Made by a program: the position numbers and the translations under genes
Assembly (NCBI GenBank): GCA_003285105.1
Contig: CP030158.1
Coordinates: 1,287,447-1,351,446, forward strand
Origin: Roseithermus sacchariphilus
GTDB lineage: Bacteria; Bacteroidota; Rhodothermia; Rhodothermales; MEBIC09517
Length of the DNA stretch: 64,000 nt
Direction: 5' to 3'
The notes under the pieces: model-generated
The model's database searches: none
What the model saw: the letters and a program-made list of their open reading frames with translations, nothing else
Told to the model about the DNA's origin: nothing
Shown: positions 37,684 through 47,594 of the stretch, piece after piece
How the letters are laid out: every line of letters begins with the position of its first letter
How positions within the stretch are numbered: the stretch's first letter is position 1

Positions 37684-39876
37684 ATGAGTCAGACGTCGCA
37701 GGAATACCACCTGCTTGCCGCCACCAAGTACACGCCCCGGGCCAACGGCCAGAAACCCGCGCCCGAGCCGATGGACATCGAGCGCATCTTCGGTGAGAAC
37801 ACCTTCGGGATGGCGGAGATGAAGAGCCGCCTGCCCAAGAACGTGTTCAAGAGCCTGCTGGCGACCATCGAGAAGGGCGAACCGCTCCAGACCGAACTGG
37901 CCGACACGATTGCCCTGGCCATGAAGGAGTGGGCCATCGAGAAGGGGGCCTCGCACTTCACGCACTGGTTCCAGCCGCTCACCGGGCACACCGCCGAGAA
38001 GCACGATAGCTTCATCACGCCCAACCAGGGCGGCGGGGCCATTGCCGAGTTCAGCGGCAAGGACCTCATCCAGGGCGAGCCCGACGCGTCCAGCTTCCCC
38101 AGTGGCGGCCTGCGCCCGACCTTCGAGGCGCGCGGCTACACCGCCTGGGACCCCACCTCGCCCGCCTTCATCATCGAAAACGAGAAGGGCTCCTACCTCG
38201 CCATCCCCACGGCCTTCGCCTCGTGGACCGGCGAGGCGCTGGATACGAAGATCCCGCTGCTGCGCTCGATGGAGGCCCTCAACAAGCAGGCCCTCCGCGT
38301 CCTCCGGCTCTTCGACGTCAAGGACGTCGGGCGCGTCTACACCACCGTGGGCAACGAGCAGGAGTATTTCCTCATCGACGAGGAATTCTACTACCGCCGT
38401 CCCGACCTCGACACGTGCGGCCGCACGCTGATCGGCGCCAAGCCCCCGAAAGGCCAGGAGCTGGACGACCATTACTTCGGCTCCATCCCGGACCGTGTGC
38501 TGGCCTGCATGCTGGAGGTCGAGCGGGAGCTCTACCGCCTGGGCGTGCCGGTCAAGACGCGCCACAACGAGGTGGCACCGGGGCAGTATGAGATCGCCCC
38601 GATCTACGAGAACGCCAACCTCGCCGCGGACCATCAGCAGCTCGTGATGATGATGCTCAAGCGCATGGCGCGGCGCTATGGGCTCGTCTGCCTGCTGCAC
38701 GAGAAGCCGTTTGCCGGCGTCAACGGCTCCGGCAAGCACAACAACTGGTCGATGGCGACGGACACGGGGCACAACCTGCTCGAGCCGGGCGACACCCCGC
38801 ACGATAACATCCAGTTCCTGTTCTTCTGTGCGGCCGTCATCCGTGCCGTGTACCGGCACCAGGATCTCCTCCGCATCTCGGTGGCCACGGCCGGCAACGA
38901 CCACCGGCTCGGCGCCAACGAGGCCCCGCCGGCCATCATGAGCGTCTTCCTGGGCGAGCAGCTCGAGCACGTCTTCGAACAGCTGAAGAGCGGCCCCGCC
39001 ACCGAGAGCAAACAGGGCGGGCTGCTCGGCCTGGGTGTCAAGACGCTGCCCCACCTGCCGCGCCACGCTGGCGACCGCAACCGGACCTCGCCCTTCGCCT
39101 TCACCGGCAACAAGTTCGAGTTCCGCGCCGTCGGGTCGGCGCAGTCCGTCGCGCTGCCGAACACGGTGCTGAACCTCATCGTGGCCGAGGCGCTGGACGA
39201 CATGGCGACGATGTTGGAGCAGAAGCTCGCGGGCAAACGCAAGACGAAGGCGACCTTCGAGGCGGCCGTGGCCGAGGTGCTGGCCGAGGTCTCCCGCGAA
39301 GCCAGCCCGATCGTCTTCAACGGCGACGGCTACTCGGAAGCCTGGCACCAGGAAGCCGAGAAGCGCGGCCTGCTGAACCTGCGCTCGACCGTCGACGCTC
39401 TGCCGTTGCTGATCACCGAGAAGAACGTGAAGCTCTTCGAGAAGTACGGCGTGCTCAGCGAGCGGGAGCTGCACAGCCGCCACGAGGTCATGCTGGAGCA
39501 GTACTTCACGGCCATCAACATCGAGGCGGAGACGCTGGAGATGATGGCCCGCACGATGGTGCTGCCCGCCGCCGTGCGCTACCTGCGCGAGCTGCTGGAG
39601 GTCCTCGACGAGGCCGGCGAGATCGCGGTGGACGGGGTGAAGAAGACGGCCGAGGAGGTGGCGCACTGGACGAACGAGCTGCGCAAGGCCATCGACCACC
39701 TCATCGAGCAGAATAAACACGCCGAGGACTCGCTGGAGGCCAACGTCGAGCACATGCATGCGCACGTCATCCCGGCGATGGAGGCGGTGCGCTATGCCGC
39801 CGACAAGCTGGAGCGCTGCGTGCCCTCCAACCTCTGGCCGCTGCCCACCTACCGGGAGATGCTGTTCGTGAAGTGA
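37684..39876 (+). CDS. glnN: glutamine synthetase type III
   Basis: 730 residues, the length of GSIII (types I and II are 350-470). It makes glutamine from glutamate, ammonia and ATP. Motifs: [18 protein letters not shown] near the N-terminus, [31 protein letters not shown], the catalytic [13 protein letters not shown], and [23 protein letters not shown]. The C-terminal ~150 residues are helical. GSIII is common in Bacteroidota and Cyanobacteria. Two Lrp/AsnC regulators precede it, and a strong hairpin follows. Confidence 0.95.
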   Translation: MSQTSQEYHLLAATKYTPRANGQKPAPEPMDIERIFGENTFGMAEMKSRLPKNVFKSLLATIEKGEPLQTELADTIALAMKEWAIEKGASHFTHWFQPLTGHTAEKHDSFITPNQGGGAIAEFSGKDLIQGEPDASSFPSGGLRPTFEARGYTAWDPTSPAFIIENEKGSYLAIPTAFASWTGEALDTKIPLLRSMEALNKQALRVLRLFDVKDVGRVYTTVGNEQEYFLIDEEFYYRRPDLDTCGRTLIGAKPPKGQELDDHYFGSIPDRVLACMLEVERELYRLGVPVKTRHNEVAPGQYEIAPIYENANLAADHQQLVMMMLKRMARRYGLVCLLHEKPFAGVNGSGKHNNWSMATDTGHNLLEPGDTPHDNIQFLFFCAAVIRAVYRHQDLLRISVATAGNDHRLGANEAPPAIMSVFLGEQLEHVFEQLKSGPATESKQGGLLGLGVKTLPHLPRHAGDRNRTSPFAFTGNKFEFRAVGSAQSVALPNTVLNLIVAEALDDMATMLEQKLAGKRKTKATFEAAVAEVLAEVSREASPIVFNGDGYSEAWHQEAEKRGLLNLRSTVDALPLLITEKNVKLFEKYGVLSERELHSRHEVMLEQYFTAINIEAETLEMMARTMVLPAAVRYLRELLEVLDEAGEIAVDGVKKTAEEVAHWTNELRKAIDHLIEQNKHAEDSLEANVEHMHAHVIPAMEAVRYAADKLERCVPSNLWPLPTYREMLFVK

Positions 39877-39907
39877 GCCTCCCGCTTCCGGCTGCGGTCC
39901 TCCCGCA

Positions 39908-39945
39908 CAGACGGCCCACCCCGCTTCGGCAGGGTGGGCCGTCTG
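39908..39945 (+). terminator. hairpin terminator after glutamine synthetase
   Basis: A perfect 14-bp stem (CAGACGGCCCACCC / GGGTGGGCCGTCTG) with a 10-nt loop, 31 bp after the stop. There is no T-run. Confidence 0.7.
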
Positions 39946-40126
39946 GCATAGGAGGGAACGGCACCCGCCGAATCCGGTGAACCCGGCGCCGGCGAAAACC
40001 CGGAGGGCGGCCGTGGCGTACAGGACCCGCGCCGGCTGCCGCCGCGATGCTCGTTTAGCACCGATGGGGGGCCGGTTGCTATCTTGCCGCACGCCCGTCC
40101 CTCGCCCCCTCGCCGTTGCTGCCCGT

Positions 40127-40735
40127 ATGCCTGCGTCGTCCTCCTCCGCCCCCTCTGCCTCCAGCGAGCAGGACCAGCTGCTCGTCGAGCAGGCCCTGGC
40201 CGGCCGGGAAGGGGCCTACACCGAACTGGTCGCCAAATACCAGAACGCCCTCTACCACCACATCTATCGCATGGTGCGCCGCAAGCAGGAGGTGGACGAC
40301 CTCGTGCAGGAAAGCTTCATCAAGGCCTTTTCGGCGCTCGACTCCTATTCCTCGCAGTACGCCTTCTCGACGTGGCTCTACAAGATTGCCACGAACCACA
40401 CCATCGATTACCTGCGCAAGAAGAAACTCCAGACCTTCTCCATCGACAAGCCGATGCAGACGAAGGATGGCGAGCTGGAGTACGAACTGCCGGATACCAC
40501 CTACCGCCCGGACCGGCACCTCCTGGAGGATCAGCGGCGCACGCTGCTCCAGGAGGCCATCGATGCGCTGCCGCCCAAGTACCACCGCGTGATCGTGATG
40601 CGCCACCAGCAGGAGCGCTCCTATCAGGAGATCGCCGACGAGCTGGGCTTGCCGCTGGGTACCGTCAAGGCGCATATCTTCCGCGCCCGCGAACTGCTCA
40701 ACAAATACCTGCGCGACAAGCGCGGGTCTTTCTAG
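40127..40735 (+). CDS. RNA polymerase sigma factor, ECF (sigma-24/RpoE-like)
   Basis: 202 residues: a short Ser-rich N-terminus, sigma region 2 (YHHIYRMVRRKQEVDDLVQESFIKAFSALDSY...FSTWLYKIATNHTIDYLRKKK) and sigma region 4 (ALPPKYHRVIVMRHQQERSYQEIADELGLPLGTVKAHIFRARELL). No anti-sigma gene follows; the next 355 bp are repeats. The start was chosen where family similarity begins, and upstream in-frame codons are Arg/Ala-rich. A -10-like TATCTTGC lies at 40080-40087. Confidence 0.9.
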   Translation: MPASSSSAPSASSEQDQLLVEQALAGREGAYTELVAKYQNALYHHIYRMVRRKQEVDDLVQESFIKAFSALDSYSSQYAFSTWLYKIATNHTIDYLRKKKLQTFSIDKPMQTKDGELEYELPDTTYRPDRHLLEDQRRTLLQEAIDALPPKYHRVIVMRHQQERSYQEIADELGLPLGTVKAHIFRARELLNKYLRDKRGSF

Positions 40736-40737
40736 CG

Positions 40738-40921
40738 GTCAGCCGTCAGCCGTCAGCTGTCAGCGAGCAGCCGTCAGCGAGCAGCCGTCAGCGAGCAGCC
40801 GTCAGCGAGCAGCCGTCAGCGAGCAGCCGTCAGCCAGCAGCCGTCAGCCAGCAGCCGTCAGCGAGCAGCCGTCAGCCAGCAGCCGTCAGCCAGCAGCCGT
40901 CAGCCAGCAGCGAGCAGCCTT
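40738..40921. repeat. 14-bp tandem repeat CAGCCGTCAGC(G/C)AG
   Basis: About 180 bp of near-perfect units starting three bases after the sigma factor stop. Adjacent units contact directly with no unique spacers, so it is not a CRISPR array. The reverse complement appears at 21440-21486. Confidence 0.92.
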
Positions 40922-40985
40922 CAGGTCGCGGAGCGACGGAGGGGTAGGTGCCTGGCGATGGCGGCGTCGCGGCGGGATTGACCTC
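40922..40985 (-). repeat. partial inverted copy of the 140-bp intergenic repeat
   Basis: GAGCGACGGAGGGGTAG and the following bases match the reverse complement of the middle of 23644-23783. Confidence 0.65.
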
Positions 40986-41090
40986 TGTTTCTAGGATTGA
41001 CGAATTCCGGGGGGCGGGGGTCGAATGTAGCGGGGCGGGGTCGTAGTTTTCCCCGGATGTGGTTTTCCCCCTTCGACAGCGACATGCTCG

Positions 41091-42386
41091 ATGATCGACC
41101 GATATACCCGGCCCGAGATGGCCGACCTCTGGAGTGAACGGCAGCAGTTTCAATCCTGGCTCGACGTGGAGCTGGCGGCCTGCGCCGCCTGGGCGGAGCT
41201 GGGCGTCATCCCCCGGGAAGACGTCGACCGCCTCTACGAGCGCGCTACGTTCGACGTGGACCGCATCCATGAGATCGAGCAGACGACCCGGCACGACGTG
41301 GTGGCCTTCACGCGGGCCGTCAGCGAGTCCCTGGGGCCGGAGAAGAAGTGGGTACACTACGGGTTGACCTCTTCGGACGTCGTCGACACGGCCCTGTCCT
41401 ACCGCCTCAAGCAAGCCAACGCGCTGTTGCTCGAGGCCATCGACCGGTTGCTGGACGTGCTGGCGCGGCGCGCCCGCGAGCACAAGACGACGCTCATGAT
41501 GGGCCGCACGCACGGCGTCCATGCCGAGCCGACCACCTTCGGCTTAAAGCTGGCGCTCTACTATGCCGAGATGCAGCGCAACCGCGCCCGGTTCGTGGCC
41601 GCGGCCGAGGAGGTGCGCGTAGGCAAGCTGTCCGGGGCCGTCGGCACGTTCGCACACATCCCGCCGGAGGTGGAACGCCTGACCTGCGAGAAGCTGGGCC
41701 TGCGCCCCGCGCCGATCTCGACGCAGGTGCTCCAGCGCGACCGGCACGCCCACTACCTGGCCACGCTGGCCCTCATCGGGGCGACGCTGGAGAAGATGGC
41801 CGTCGAGGTGCGAGGCCTGCAGAAGAGCGAGGTGCGGGAAGTGGAAGAGGCCTTCGGCAAGGGCCAGAAGGGGTCCTCGGCGATGCCGCACAAGCGCAAT
41901 CCCATCGGCTCGGAGAACGTCACCGGGTGTGCCCGCCTGCTGCGCGGCTACATGCTCAGCGCCTACGAGAACGTGGCGCTCTGGCACGAGCGGGACATCT
42001 CGCATTCGTCCGTCGAGCGCGTCGTCCTGCCCGATGCCACCACGATCCTGCATTACGCCCTGCATCGCTTTGCCGGCATCCTCGAGACGCTCGTGGTCTA
42101 CCCCGAGCACATGCGCCGCAACATGGAGCGCACCTTCGGCCTCTACAACAGCCAGCGGCTCCTGCTCAAACTCATCGACAAGGGCCTGAGCCGGGAGGCC
42201 GCCTACGACCTGGTGCAGCCCCGGGCGATGCAGGCCTGGGAGGAGCAGCGCTCCTTCCGGGACATCGTGCGGGAGGCGCCCGAGATCACCGCCCACCTCT
42301 CTGCCGACGAGATCGACGAGGCCTTCGATCCGTCGTACCACCTGCGCCACGTCGATCTCCTCTTCGCCCGGGTAGGCCTGGACTGA
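41091..42386 (+). CDS. purB: adenylosuccinate lyase
   Basis: 431 residues, fumarase/aspartase superfamily. It splits adenylosuccinate to AMP and fumarate, and SAICAR to AICAR, in purine synthesis. Signatures: [12 protein letters not shown] start, [25 protein letters not shown] and the family motif [16 protein letters not shown]. Normal length for the bacterial short type. ATG at 41091. No other purine genes are adjacent. Confidence 0.95.
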   Translation: MIDRYTRPEMADLWSERQQFQSWLDVELAACAAWAELGVIPREDVDRLYERATFDVDRIHEIEQTTRHDVVAFTRAVSESLGPEKKWVHYGLTSSDVVDTALSYRLKQANALLLEAIDRLLDVLARRAREHKTTLMMGRTHGVHAEPTTFGLKLALYYAEMQRNRARFVAAAEEVRVGKLSGAVGTFAHIPPEVERLTCEKLGLRPAPISTQVLQRDRHAHYLATLALIGATLEKMAVEVRGLQKSEVREVEEAFGKGQKGSSAMPHKRNPIGSENVTGCARLLRGYMLSAYENVALWHERDISHSSVERVVLPDATTILHYALHRFAGILETLVVYPEHMRRNMERTFGLYNSQRLLLKLIDKGLSREAAYDLVQPRAMQAWEEQRSFRDIVREAPEITAHLSADEIDEAFDPSYHLRHVDLLFARVGLD

Positions 42387-42590
42387 GGGAGGCGGGCTGC
42401 GCACGCGTCGTCCGGACGATGCATGTCCGCGACGGGATGGGCTGGCGAGAACGGAAACAATTCGTATTTTTCGCCCCCACCCACCCCCGGTGCCGGATGG
42501 CGTCCATCCGGTCCGTAGTTGCTTCGCAGGATTTGGAAGCGCTTCTGGGACGCGTGTCCCGACCACCAGCGTGACTCCGAACATCGACCT

Positions 42591-42595
42591 GGAGG
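42591..42595 (+). promoter_or_regulatory. strong Shine-Dalgarno of the TonB-dependent receptor
   Basis: GGAGG lies 6 bp before the ATG at 42602. It stands out because most genes here lack one, and it fixes the start. A possible -7 TATTTTTC lies at 42465-42472. Confidence 0.75.
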
Positions 42596-42601
42596 ATTCC
42601 C

Positions 42602-45481
42602 ATGAAATCGTTGCTATGTTTGAGCCTGCTGGCCATTCTGCTCGGCGGGATGATGACGCCCGCCGCGCGGGCCCAGCAGGGCGCCACCCTCACCGGTACA
42701 GTCACCGAGGCCGAGACGGGCCAGACGCTGCCCGGGGCGTCCGTGCTGCTGGTCGGCACCACACAGGGCACGGCGACCGATGCCGACGGCCGCTACCGCC
42801 TGACCGGCATCGCGCCCGGCACCTACACCGTGCAGGTCAGCTTCACCGGCTTCCAGACGGCGCTGATTCCCCTCACCCTGGCCGCCGGCGAGACGCGCCA
42901 GCTCGACGTCGCGCTGGAGGCGGCCGTCTCGGAGCTCGGCAACATCACCGTCGAGACGGCCTCGCGCCGCGCCGAGAAGCTGGTCAATGCCCCCGCGTCC
43001 ATCTCGGTGCTGAGCGCGCGTGAGATCGCATCGGACGCCGCCACCTCGACCGTCGCCGCGCTGCGCAACACGACGGGCGTGGACATGGCCCAGACCGGCG
43101 TCGACCGGCGGGAGGTCGTGCTGCGCGGGTTCAACAACGCCTTCTCCGGCGCGACGTACGCGCTCGTGGACTACCGGCAGGCCGCCGCGCCGGCGCTGGC
43201 GGTGAACCTGTGGAGCATCATGCCCAACGCGCCCATCGACGTGGACCGCGTCGAGATCGTGCGCGGTCCCGGCTCGGCGCTCTACGGCGCCGGCGTGGAC
43301 GCCGGGGTAGTGCATTTCATCACGAAGGACCCGTTCACCAACCCCGGCACCACCATCGCCCTGACCGGCGGTGAGCGCTCGACCTTCGGCGGGCAGTTCC
43401 GCCACGCCGGCAGCGCGGGCAACGTGGGCTACAAGATCGTGGGCTCCTACCTCCAGGCCCACGAGTGGGAGCTCGACCCGAACGACCCCGTCGATGCCGC
43501 CCAGCTGGACGATGACCTGATCGCGCGGAACTACGACTACCAGAAGTATCAGGTCAATGCCGAGCTGCAATACCGCTTCAACCCGACGACGCGCCTCATC
43601 CTCAACGGCGGCACGTCGGGCCTGACCACGCCCACGCTCTCCGGCATCGGCACGCTCCAGGCCGACGGCTACGGCTACTCCTTCGGCCAGATCCGGCTGC
43701 AGGCCGGCGGGCTCTTCGCGCAGGTCTACGCCAACTTCAACGACGCCGGAGACTCCTTCGTCTACGGCCAGGACCGCAACCGCGACGGGCAGCCGGACCC
43801 GGTCGTGGACAAGGGCCAGCTCTACAACGCGCAGATCCAGTACAGCCTGCCCCTGCTCGGGGGGCGGCAGCAGTTCGTCTTCGGGGCGGATTACGAAGCC
43901 ATCATCCCGCGCACCGAGGGCACGATCAACGGCCGCAACGAAGACGACGATACGATCACCGAGACCGGCGTCTACGCACAGTCCAGCACCGAGCTCACGG
44001 ACCAGCTCGACCTGACGCTGGCGCTCCGGGGGGACTACAACAACATCGTCGAGGACATCCAGATCTCGCCGCGTGTGGCGCTCGTCTTCGAACCCGTGCT
44101 GAATCACACCCTGCGGGCGACGTTCAACCGGGCCTTCTCCTCCCCCAGTTCGAACTCCAACTTCCTCGACATCATCGCCCGCTCGCCGGACGCCCAGCTG
44201 CCGTTCCCGATCCGGGCGCGTGGCTCGGCCAACGGCTTCACCTTCCAGCGCCGGGCCGAGTGGGGCCAGGTCTTCGGCTCCGACCTCGTGGCCTCCAGCC
44301 TGAGCGGCTGCTTCCCGACCCCGACGCCGGCCTGCGGCGCCGAGGTGCCCGTCGGGCTCACGCTCGACCCCATCTACGCCTCGCTCTACGGCCAGGTGAG
44401 CGCCCTGCCGATCACGTTCAACCCGGCGGACGACGTCACCTCCCTGACCGAGATCCTCGTCGGCAGCGGGCTGGTGCCGGCCCCGACGACGGCCGAGCAG
44501 GTGGCCCAGCTCGAAGCCGGCGTGCGCGCCATCGTGGACCTGCTGAGCCCGAGCAATACGACGGTGGCGGGCGTCTCGCAGGGGCGGCTCGCCAAGCTGA
44601 ACACGTCGACGGGCACCTTCGAGCCGGTGTCCGACGCCGTCGACGTGCAGCCGCTGAAGCAGACGACCAGCTCCACGTTCGAGGTCGGCTACAAGGGCAT
44701 CATCAACAACCGCGTCTTCCTGTCGGTGGACGGCTACTACGTCCGCAAGGAGAACTTCGTCGGCCCGCTGCTGATGGAGACGCCGGTGGTGCTCGTGCCC
44801 GAGCTGGCGGCCGACTTCCGGGCGGCGCTGGAGGCGGGGATCCAGGGCAACGTGGCGCTGGCGGCGGCGCTGGGGCAGTTCGGCGTCTCGCCGGCGCAGC
44901 TGGCCGGGCTGCTGGCCGGCTTCGCCGCGGATGCGCTGCCGGGCGCGACGACGCCCGTGGCCATCGTGCAGCCGCGGGAGAACAACGCCGGCCCCGGCAA
45001 CGTGCCCGAGCTGATGCTGGCCTACCGCAACTTCGGCCAGGTGGACTACTACGGCATCGACGTCGCCGCCGAGGTCATGGCGACCGACGAGATCAGCGTC
45101 TTCGGCAACCTCTCGTGGGTCAGCGACGATTTCTTCGACGCCGAGGAGCTGGACGAGGAGAACGAAGATCTGGCGCTGGCGCTCAACGCGCCGTCGCTCA
45201 AGGTGAAGGGCGGCGTCGGCTACGCGAAGCCCGGCGGCTTCAGCGCCAGCCTGGCAGGGCGGTACGTCGAAGGCTTCCCGGTCCGGTCCGGCCCCTACGT
45301 GGGGATGGTCGACAGCTACTTCCTGCTCGATCTGGGCCTGGGGTATGACTTCACGCGCTCCGTGCCCGGGCTGCGGCTGGACGTGACGATCCAGAACGTG
45401 CTCGACAACATGCACCGCGAGTTCGTCGGTGCGCCGAAGATCGGCCGCATGGGCATGGCGCGGCTGTCCTATTCGTTCTGA
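42602..45481 (+). CDS. TonB-dependent outer-membrane receptor with carboxypeptidase-regulatory domain
   Basis: 959 residues. Signal peptide ending at ARAQ (residue 24), a CarboxypepD-regulatory-like beta-sandwich (~27-110, GATLTGTVTEAETGQTLPGASVLLVGTTQGT), the plug domain (SISVLSAREI...RGFNNAF...VEIVRGPGSALYGAGVDAGVVHFITKDP), then a 22-strand barrel ending in the aromatic terminal Phe (ARLSYSF). It imports an unknown ligand across the outer membrane with TonB energy. No SusD-like lipoprotein follows, so it is not a SusCD pair. A barrel loop around residues 560-760 is long and rich in Ala/Pro. Confidence 0.92.
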   Translation: MKSLLCLSLLAILLGGMMTPAARAQQGATLTGTVTEAETGQTLPGASVLLVGTTQGTATDADGRYRLTGIAPGTYTVQVSFTGFQTALIPLTLAAGETRQLDVALEAAVSELGNITVETASRRAEKLVNAPASISVLSAREIASDAATSTVAALRNTTGVDMAQTGVDRREVVLRGFNNAFSGATYALVDYRQAAAPALAVNLWSIMPNAPIDVDRVEIVRGPGSALYGAGVDAGVVHFITKDPFTNPGTTIALTGGERSTFGGQFRHAGSAGNVGYKIVGSYLQAHEWELDPNDPVDAAQLDDDLIARNYDYQKYQVNAELQYRFNPTTRLILNGGTSGLTTPTLSGIGTLQADGYGYSFGQIRLQAGGLFAQVYANFNDAGDSFVYGQDRNRDGQPDPVVDKGQLYNAQIQYSLPLLGGRQQFVFGADYEAIIPRTEGTINGRNEDDDTITETGVYAQSSTELTDQLDLTLALRGDYNNIVEDIQISPRVALVFEPVLNHTLRATFNRAFSSPSSNSNFLDIIARSPDAQLPFPIRARGSANGFTFQRRAEWGQVFGSDLVASSLSGCFPTPTPACGAEVPVGLTLDPIYASLYGQVSALPITFNPADDVTSLTEILVGSGLVPAPTTAEQVAQLEAGVRAIVDLLSPSNTTVAGVSQGRLAKLNTSTGTFEPVSDAVDVQPLKQTTSSTFEVGYKGIINNRVFLSVDGYYVRKENFVGPLLMETPVVLVPELAADFRAALEAGIQGNVALAAALGQFGVSPAQLAGLLAGFAADALPGATTPVAIVQPRENNAGPGNVPELMLAYRNFGQVDYYGIDVAAEVMATDEISVFGNLSWVSDDFFDAEELDEENEDLALALNAPSLKVKGGVGYAKPGGFSASLAGRYVEGFPVRSGPYVGMVDSYFLLDLGLGYDFTRSVPGLRLDVTIQNVLDNMHREFVGAPKIGRMGMARLSYSF

Positions 45482-45544
45482 GCATCGGCGTCGTTTTCCC
45501 GGGGATCGTCCTCGTCGAGGGGCGTCCCCGAGCGCGATCCCGCC

Positions 45545-45578
45545 CGAGCGCCCCGGTCGACTCCGGCCGGGGCGCTCG
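45545..45578 (+). terminator. hairpin terminator after the TonB-dependent receptor
   Basis: 12-bp perfect stem CGAGCGCCCCGG / CCGGGGCGCTCG with a 10-nt loop, 63 bp after the stop. Confidence 0.7.
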
Positions 45579-45727
45579 GCGTTGGAGCGCCCGCGCGCCT
45601 TGAAGCAATTTTAACGTGTGTGACGCTGCGGAATTCGGTACTTTGCCCCGTCCTGGCATGGTGATGGCTTCGCCGTGGCCGTGCTGCCTCCTCCCGCGCC
45701 CGCGTCGATAAACGTGGATTCTGCCCC

Positions 45728-46099
45728 ATGCTGACCGATTTCGTCCCGCTGTTTCTGATGATGGCGCTGGCCCTGGGGCTGGCCCTGTCGCTGCTGAAGC
45801 TGCACCAGCTGCTCGGCCCGAAGCGGCCCAACCTCATCAAGACCGCCGCCTACGAGAGCGGGATGGACCCGATCGGTACCGCCCGCGAGCGCTACTCCGT
45901 CAAGTTTTACCTCGTCGCCATGATCTTCATCGTGTTCGACGTGGAGGTGGTGTTCCTCTACCCGTGGGCGGTGAGCTTCCGCGACTTCCTGGCGGCCGAT
46001 GCCGGCCTCGGCGTCATGATGGTGGTGTCGTTCTTCATCCTCGTGCTCGGCATCGGGCTGCTCTACGACATCAAGAAGGGCGGGCTGGAGTTCGAGTGA
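45728..46099 (+). CDS. nuoA: NADH-quinone oxidoreductase subunit A
   Basis: 123 residues, three membrane segments, with the subunit A signature KTAAYESGMDPIGTARERYSVKFYLVAMIFIVFDVEVVFLYPWA. It is a membrane subunit of complex I near the quinone channel. First gene of the nuo cluster. A possible TACTTTG promoter motif lies at 45639-45645. The stop is followed by a 158-bp gap with a hairpin before nuoB. Confidence 0.95.
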   Translation: MLTDFVPLFLMMALALGLALSLLKLHQLLGPKRPNLIKTAAYESGMDPIGTARERYSVKFYLVAMIFIVFDVEVVFLYPWAVSFRDFLAADAGLGVMMVVSFFILVLGIGLLYDIKKGGLEFE

Positions 46100-46200
46100 G
46101 CCGCCGTGGAGGGCCGGTTCGCCAAGTTTCACGATCTTCTGAAAATACGACCGGGCCGGCGGCCCCGGCGAAACCGGGTCTGGCCTGTCTCATTTAAGAC

Positions 46201-46224
46201 GCAGCCTGCCGGTGGGCAGGCTGC
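46201..46224 (+). terminator. hairpin between nuoA and nuoB (attenuator or processing site)
   Basis: Perfect 10-bp stem GCAGCCTGCC / GGCAGGCTGC with GGTG loop, followed six bases later by TTTT. It sits within the operon, so partial termination or RNA processing between nuoA and nuoB is possible. Confidence 0.5.
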
Positions 46225-46257
46225 CGACCGTTTTACCGTGACTTAGTGCGGAGCGCT

Positions 46258-46773
46258 ATGGACCTCCAGGAAGGATTCCTCACCACCACCGTCGACGCCG
46301 TCGTCAACTGGGCGCGGTCGAACTCGCTCATGCCGATGCCGATGGGGCTGGCGTGCTGCGCCATCGAGATGATGGCCTTCGCCGGGCCGAAGTACGACGT
46401 GGCCCGCTTCGGGAGCGAGGCCATGCGCTTCTCCCCGCGTCAGGCGGACCTGATGATCGTGGCCGGCTGGTGTTCGTACAAGATGGCCCACGCCATCCGC
46501 CGAGTGTGGGATCAGATGCCGGACCCGAAGTGGTGCATCGCCATGGGTGCCTGTGCCTCCACCGGCGGCATGCACCGCTGCTACGGCGTCGTCCAGGGGA
46601 TCGACAACTTCCTGCCCGTGGACGTCTACATCCCCGGCTGCCCGCCGCGCCCCGAGGCGGTGCTGCACGCGCTGATGGACATCCAGGAGAAGATCCGCAA
46701 CGAGTACACGATCACGCAGGACGCCGTGGTGGGCGAGGAAGAGCCGGCCCGCACGCCCGTCCTGACCCCCTGA
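46258..46773 (+). CDS. nuoB: NADH-quinone oxidoreductase subunit B
   Basis: 171 residues, peripheral arm. It carries the N2 iron-sulfur cluster: tandem Cys33-Cys34 ([10 protein letters not shown]), Cys99 (MGACAS) and Cys128 (PGCPPRPE). The ATG at 46258 was preferred to a GTG four codons upstream. N2 passes electrons to quinone. Confidence 0.95.
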   Translation: MDLQEGFLTTTVDAVVNWARSNSLMPMPMGLACCAIEMMAFAGPKYDVARFGSEAMRFSPRQADLMIVAGWCSYKMAHAIRRVWDQMPDPKWCIAMGACASTGGMHRCYGVVQGIDNFLPVDVYIPGCPPRPEAVLHALMDIQEKIRNEYTITQDAVVGEEEPARTPVLTP

Positions 46774-46841
46774 TCCGTCTCCCGGCGGGGGGCGGCGCGC
46801 CCGCCCGCTCGCCGGCCGCTGCCAACCGATGACGCCCCCCG

Positions 46842-47558
46842 ATGCTGCGTGACCACGAAAAAAACACGGCGCCCCTGACCGTCGATGCGCCCGGCCCGGA
46901 GACGCTGAAGTTCCACTTCACGCCCGTCGATCCGCCGAAGGCCGATGCGGCCAACCCCCACGCCAAAGCCTCCACGAACGTCCCGGAGGTGGTCGAGGCG
47001 CTGAAGGCGCACCTGGGCGAGGCGGTGCAGCACGTCGAGGTCTATGCCGGCGAATACACGGTGTTCATCGCCCGCGAGCGGATCGTCGACGCCTGCCGCT
47101 TCCTGCGCACCGAGCAGGGCTTCACCTACTTTGCCGACGCCGGCGGCATCGACCGCTTCACCGAGGAGGAGCGCTTCGAGGTTTTCTACAACCTCGTCAA
47201 CATCCAGGACCGCAAGCGCATCCGCCTGAAGGTGCGCGTGGACGAGGACGACCCGACGGTGCCGTCGGTGACGGGCGTCTACCGCGCCGCCAACTGGAAC
47301 GAGCGCGAGGTCTACGACATGCTCGGCATCCGCTTCGAGGGGCACCCGGACCTGCGCCGGATGTACATGCCGGAGGACTTCGAGTACCACCCGCAGCGCA
47401 AGGAATTCCCGCTGCTGGGCATCCCCGGCTCGCTGCCGCTGCCGCCGCGGGTGCCGGAGGGGGAGCTGACGCTCGACCCCTTCGCCGCGGCCCATCAGGG
47501 GCCGACGCCCCGGAGCTACCAGGAGCCGCGCTCGCCGCTGGCTCAGGACGAAGACTGA
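46842..47558 (+). CDS. nuoC: NADH-quinone oxidoreductase subunit C
   Basis: 238 residues, 30-kDa subunit, separate from NuoD (not fused as in E. coli). Signature ERFEVFYNLVNIQDRKRIRLKVRV...VTGVYRAANWNEREVYDMLGIRFEGHPDLRRMYMPEDFEYHPQRKEFPL. The first ~45 residues are variable and charged. It ends 36 bp before nuoD. Confidence 0.94.
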   Translation: MLRDHEKNTAPLTVDAPGPETLKFHFTPVDPPKADAANPHAKASTNVPEVVEALKAHLGEAVQHVEVYAGEYTVFIARERIVDACRFLRTEQGFTYFADAGGIDRFTEEERFEVFYNLVNIQDRKRIRLKVRVDEDDPTVPSVTGVYRAANWNEREVYDMLGIRFEGHPDLRRMYMPEDFEYHPQRKEFPLLGIPGSLPLPPRVPEGELTLDPFAAAHQGPTPRSYQEPRSPLAQDED

Positions 47559-47594
47559 CGCGCCGCCCCGGAGATCTCCATCGACCGTTTCGCT

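Larger units (their letters stand above)
40736..41090. other. 355-bp gap before purB
   Basis: Filled by the tandem repeat and the partial intergenic repeat, then ~100 bp of leader to purB in which I recognise no promoter with confidence. Confidence 0.6.

Noticed and set aside
40738-40921. Possible CRISPR array
   Set aside because: Repeat units abut directly, there are no unique spacers and no cas genes are near.
42387-42601. Cobalamin or other riboswitch before the TonB-dependent receptor
   Set aside because: I found no conserved riboswitch core or supporting stems; only a Shine-Dalgarno and a weak promoter are visible.
42614-45415. 933-codon open frame antisense to the TonB-dependent receptor
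   Set aside because: Composition artefact opposite a well-supported gene.
42602-45481. SusC of a SusCD pair
   Set aside because: No SusD-like lipoprotein follows (next is nuoA), and the protein fits a general TonB-dependent receptor.
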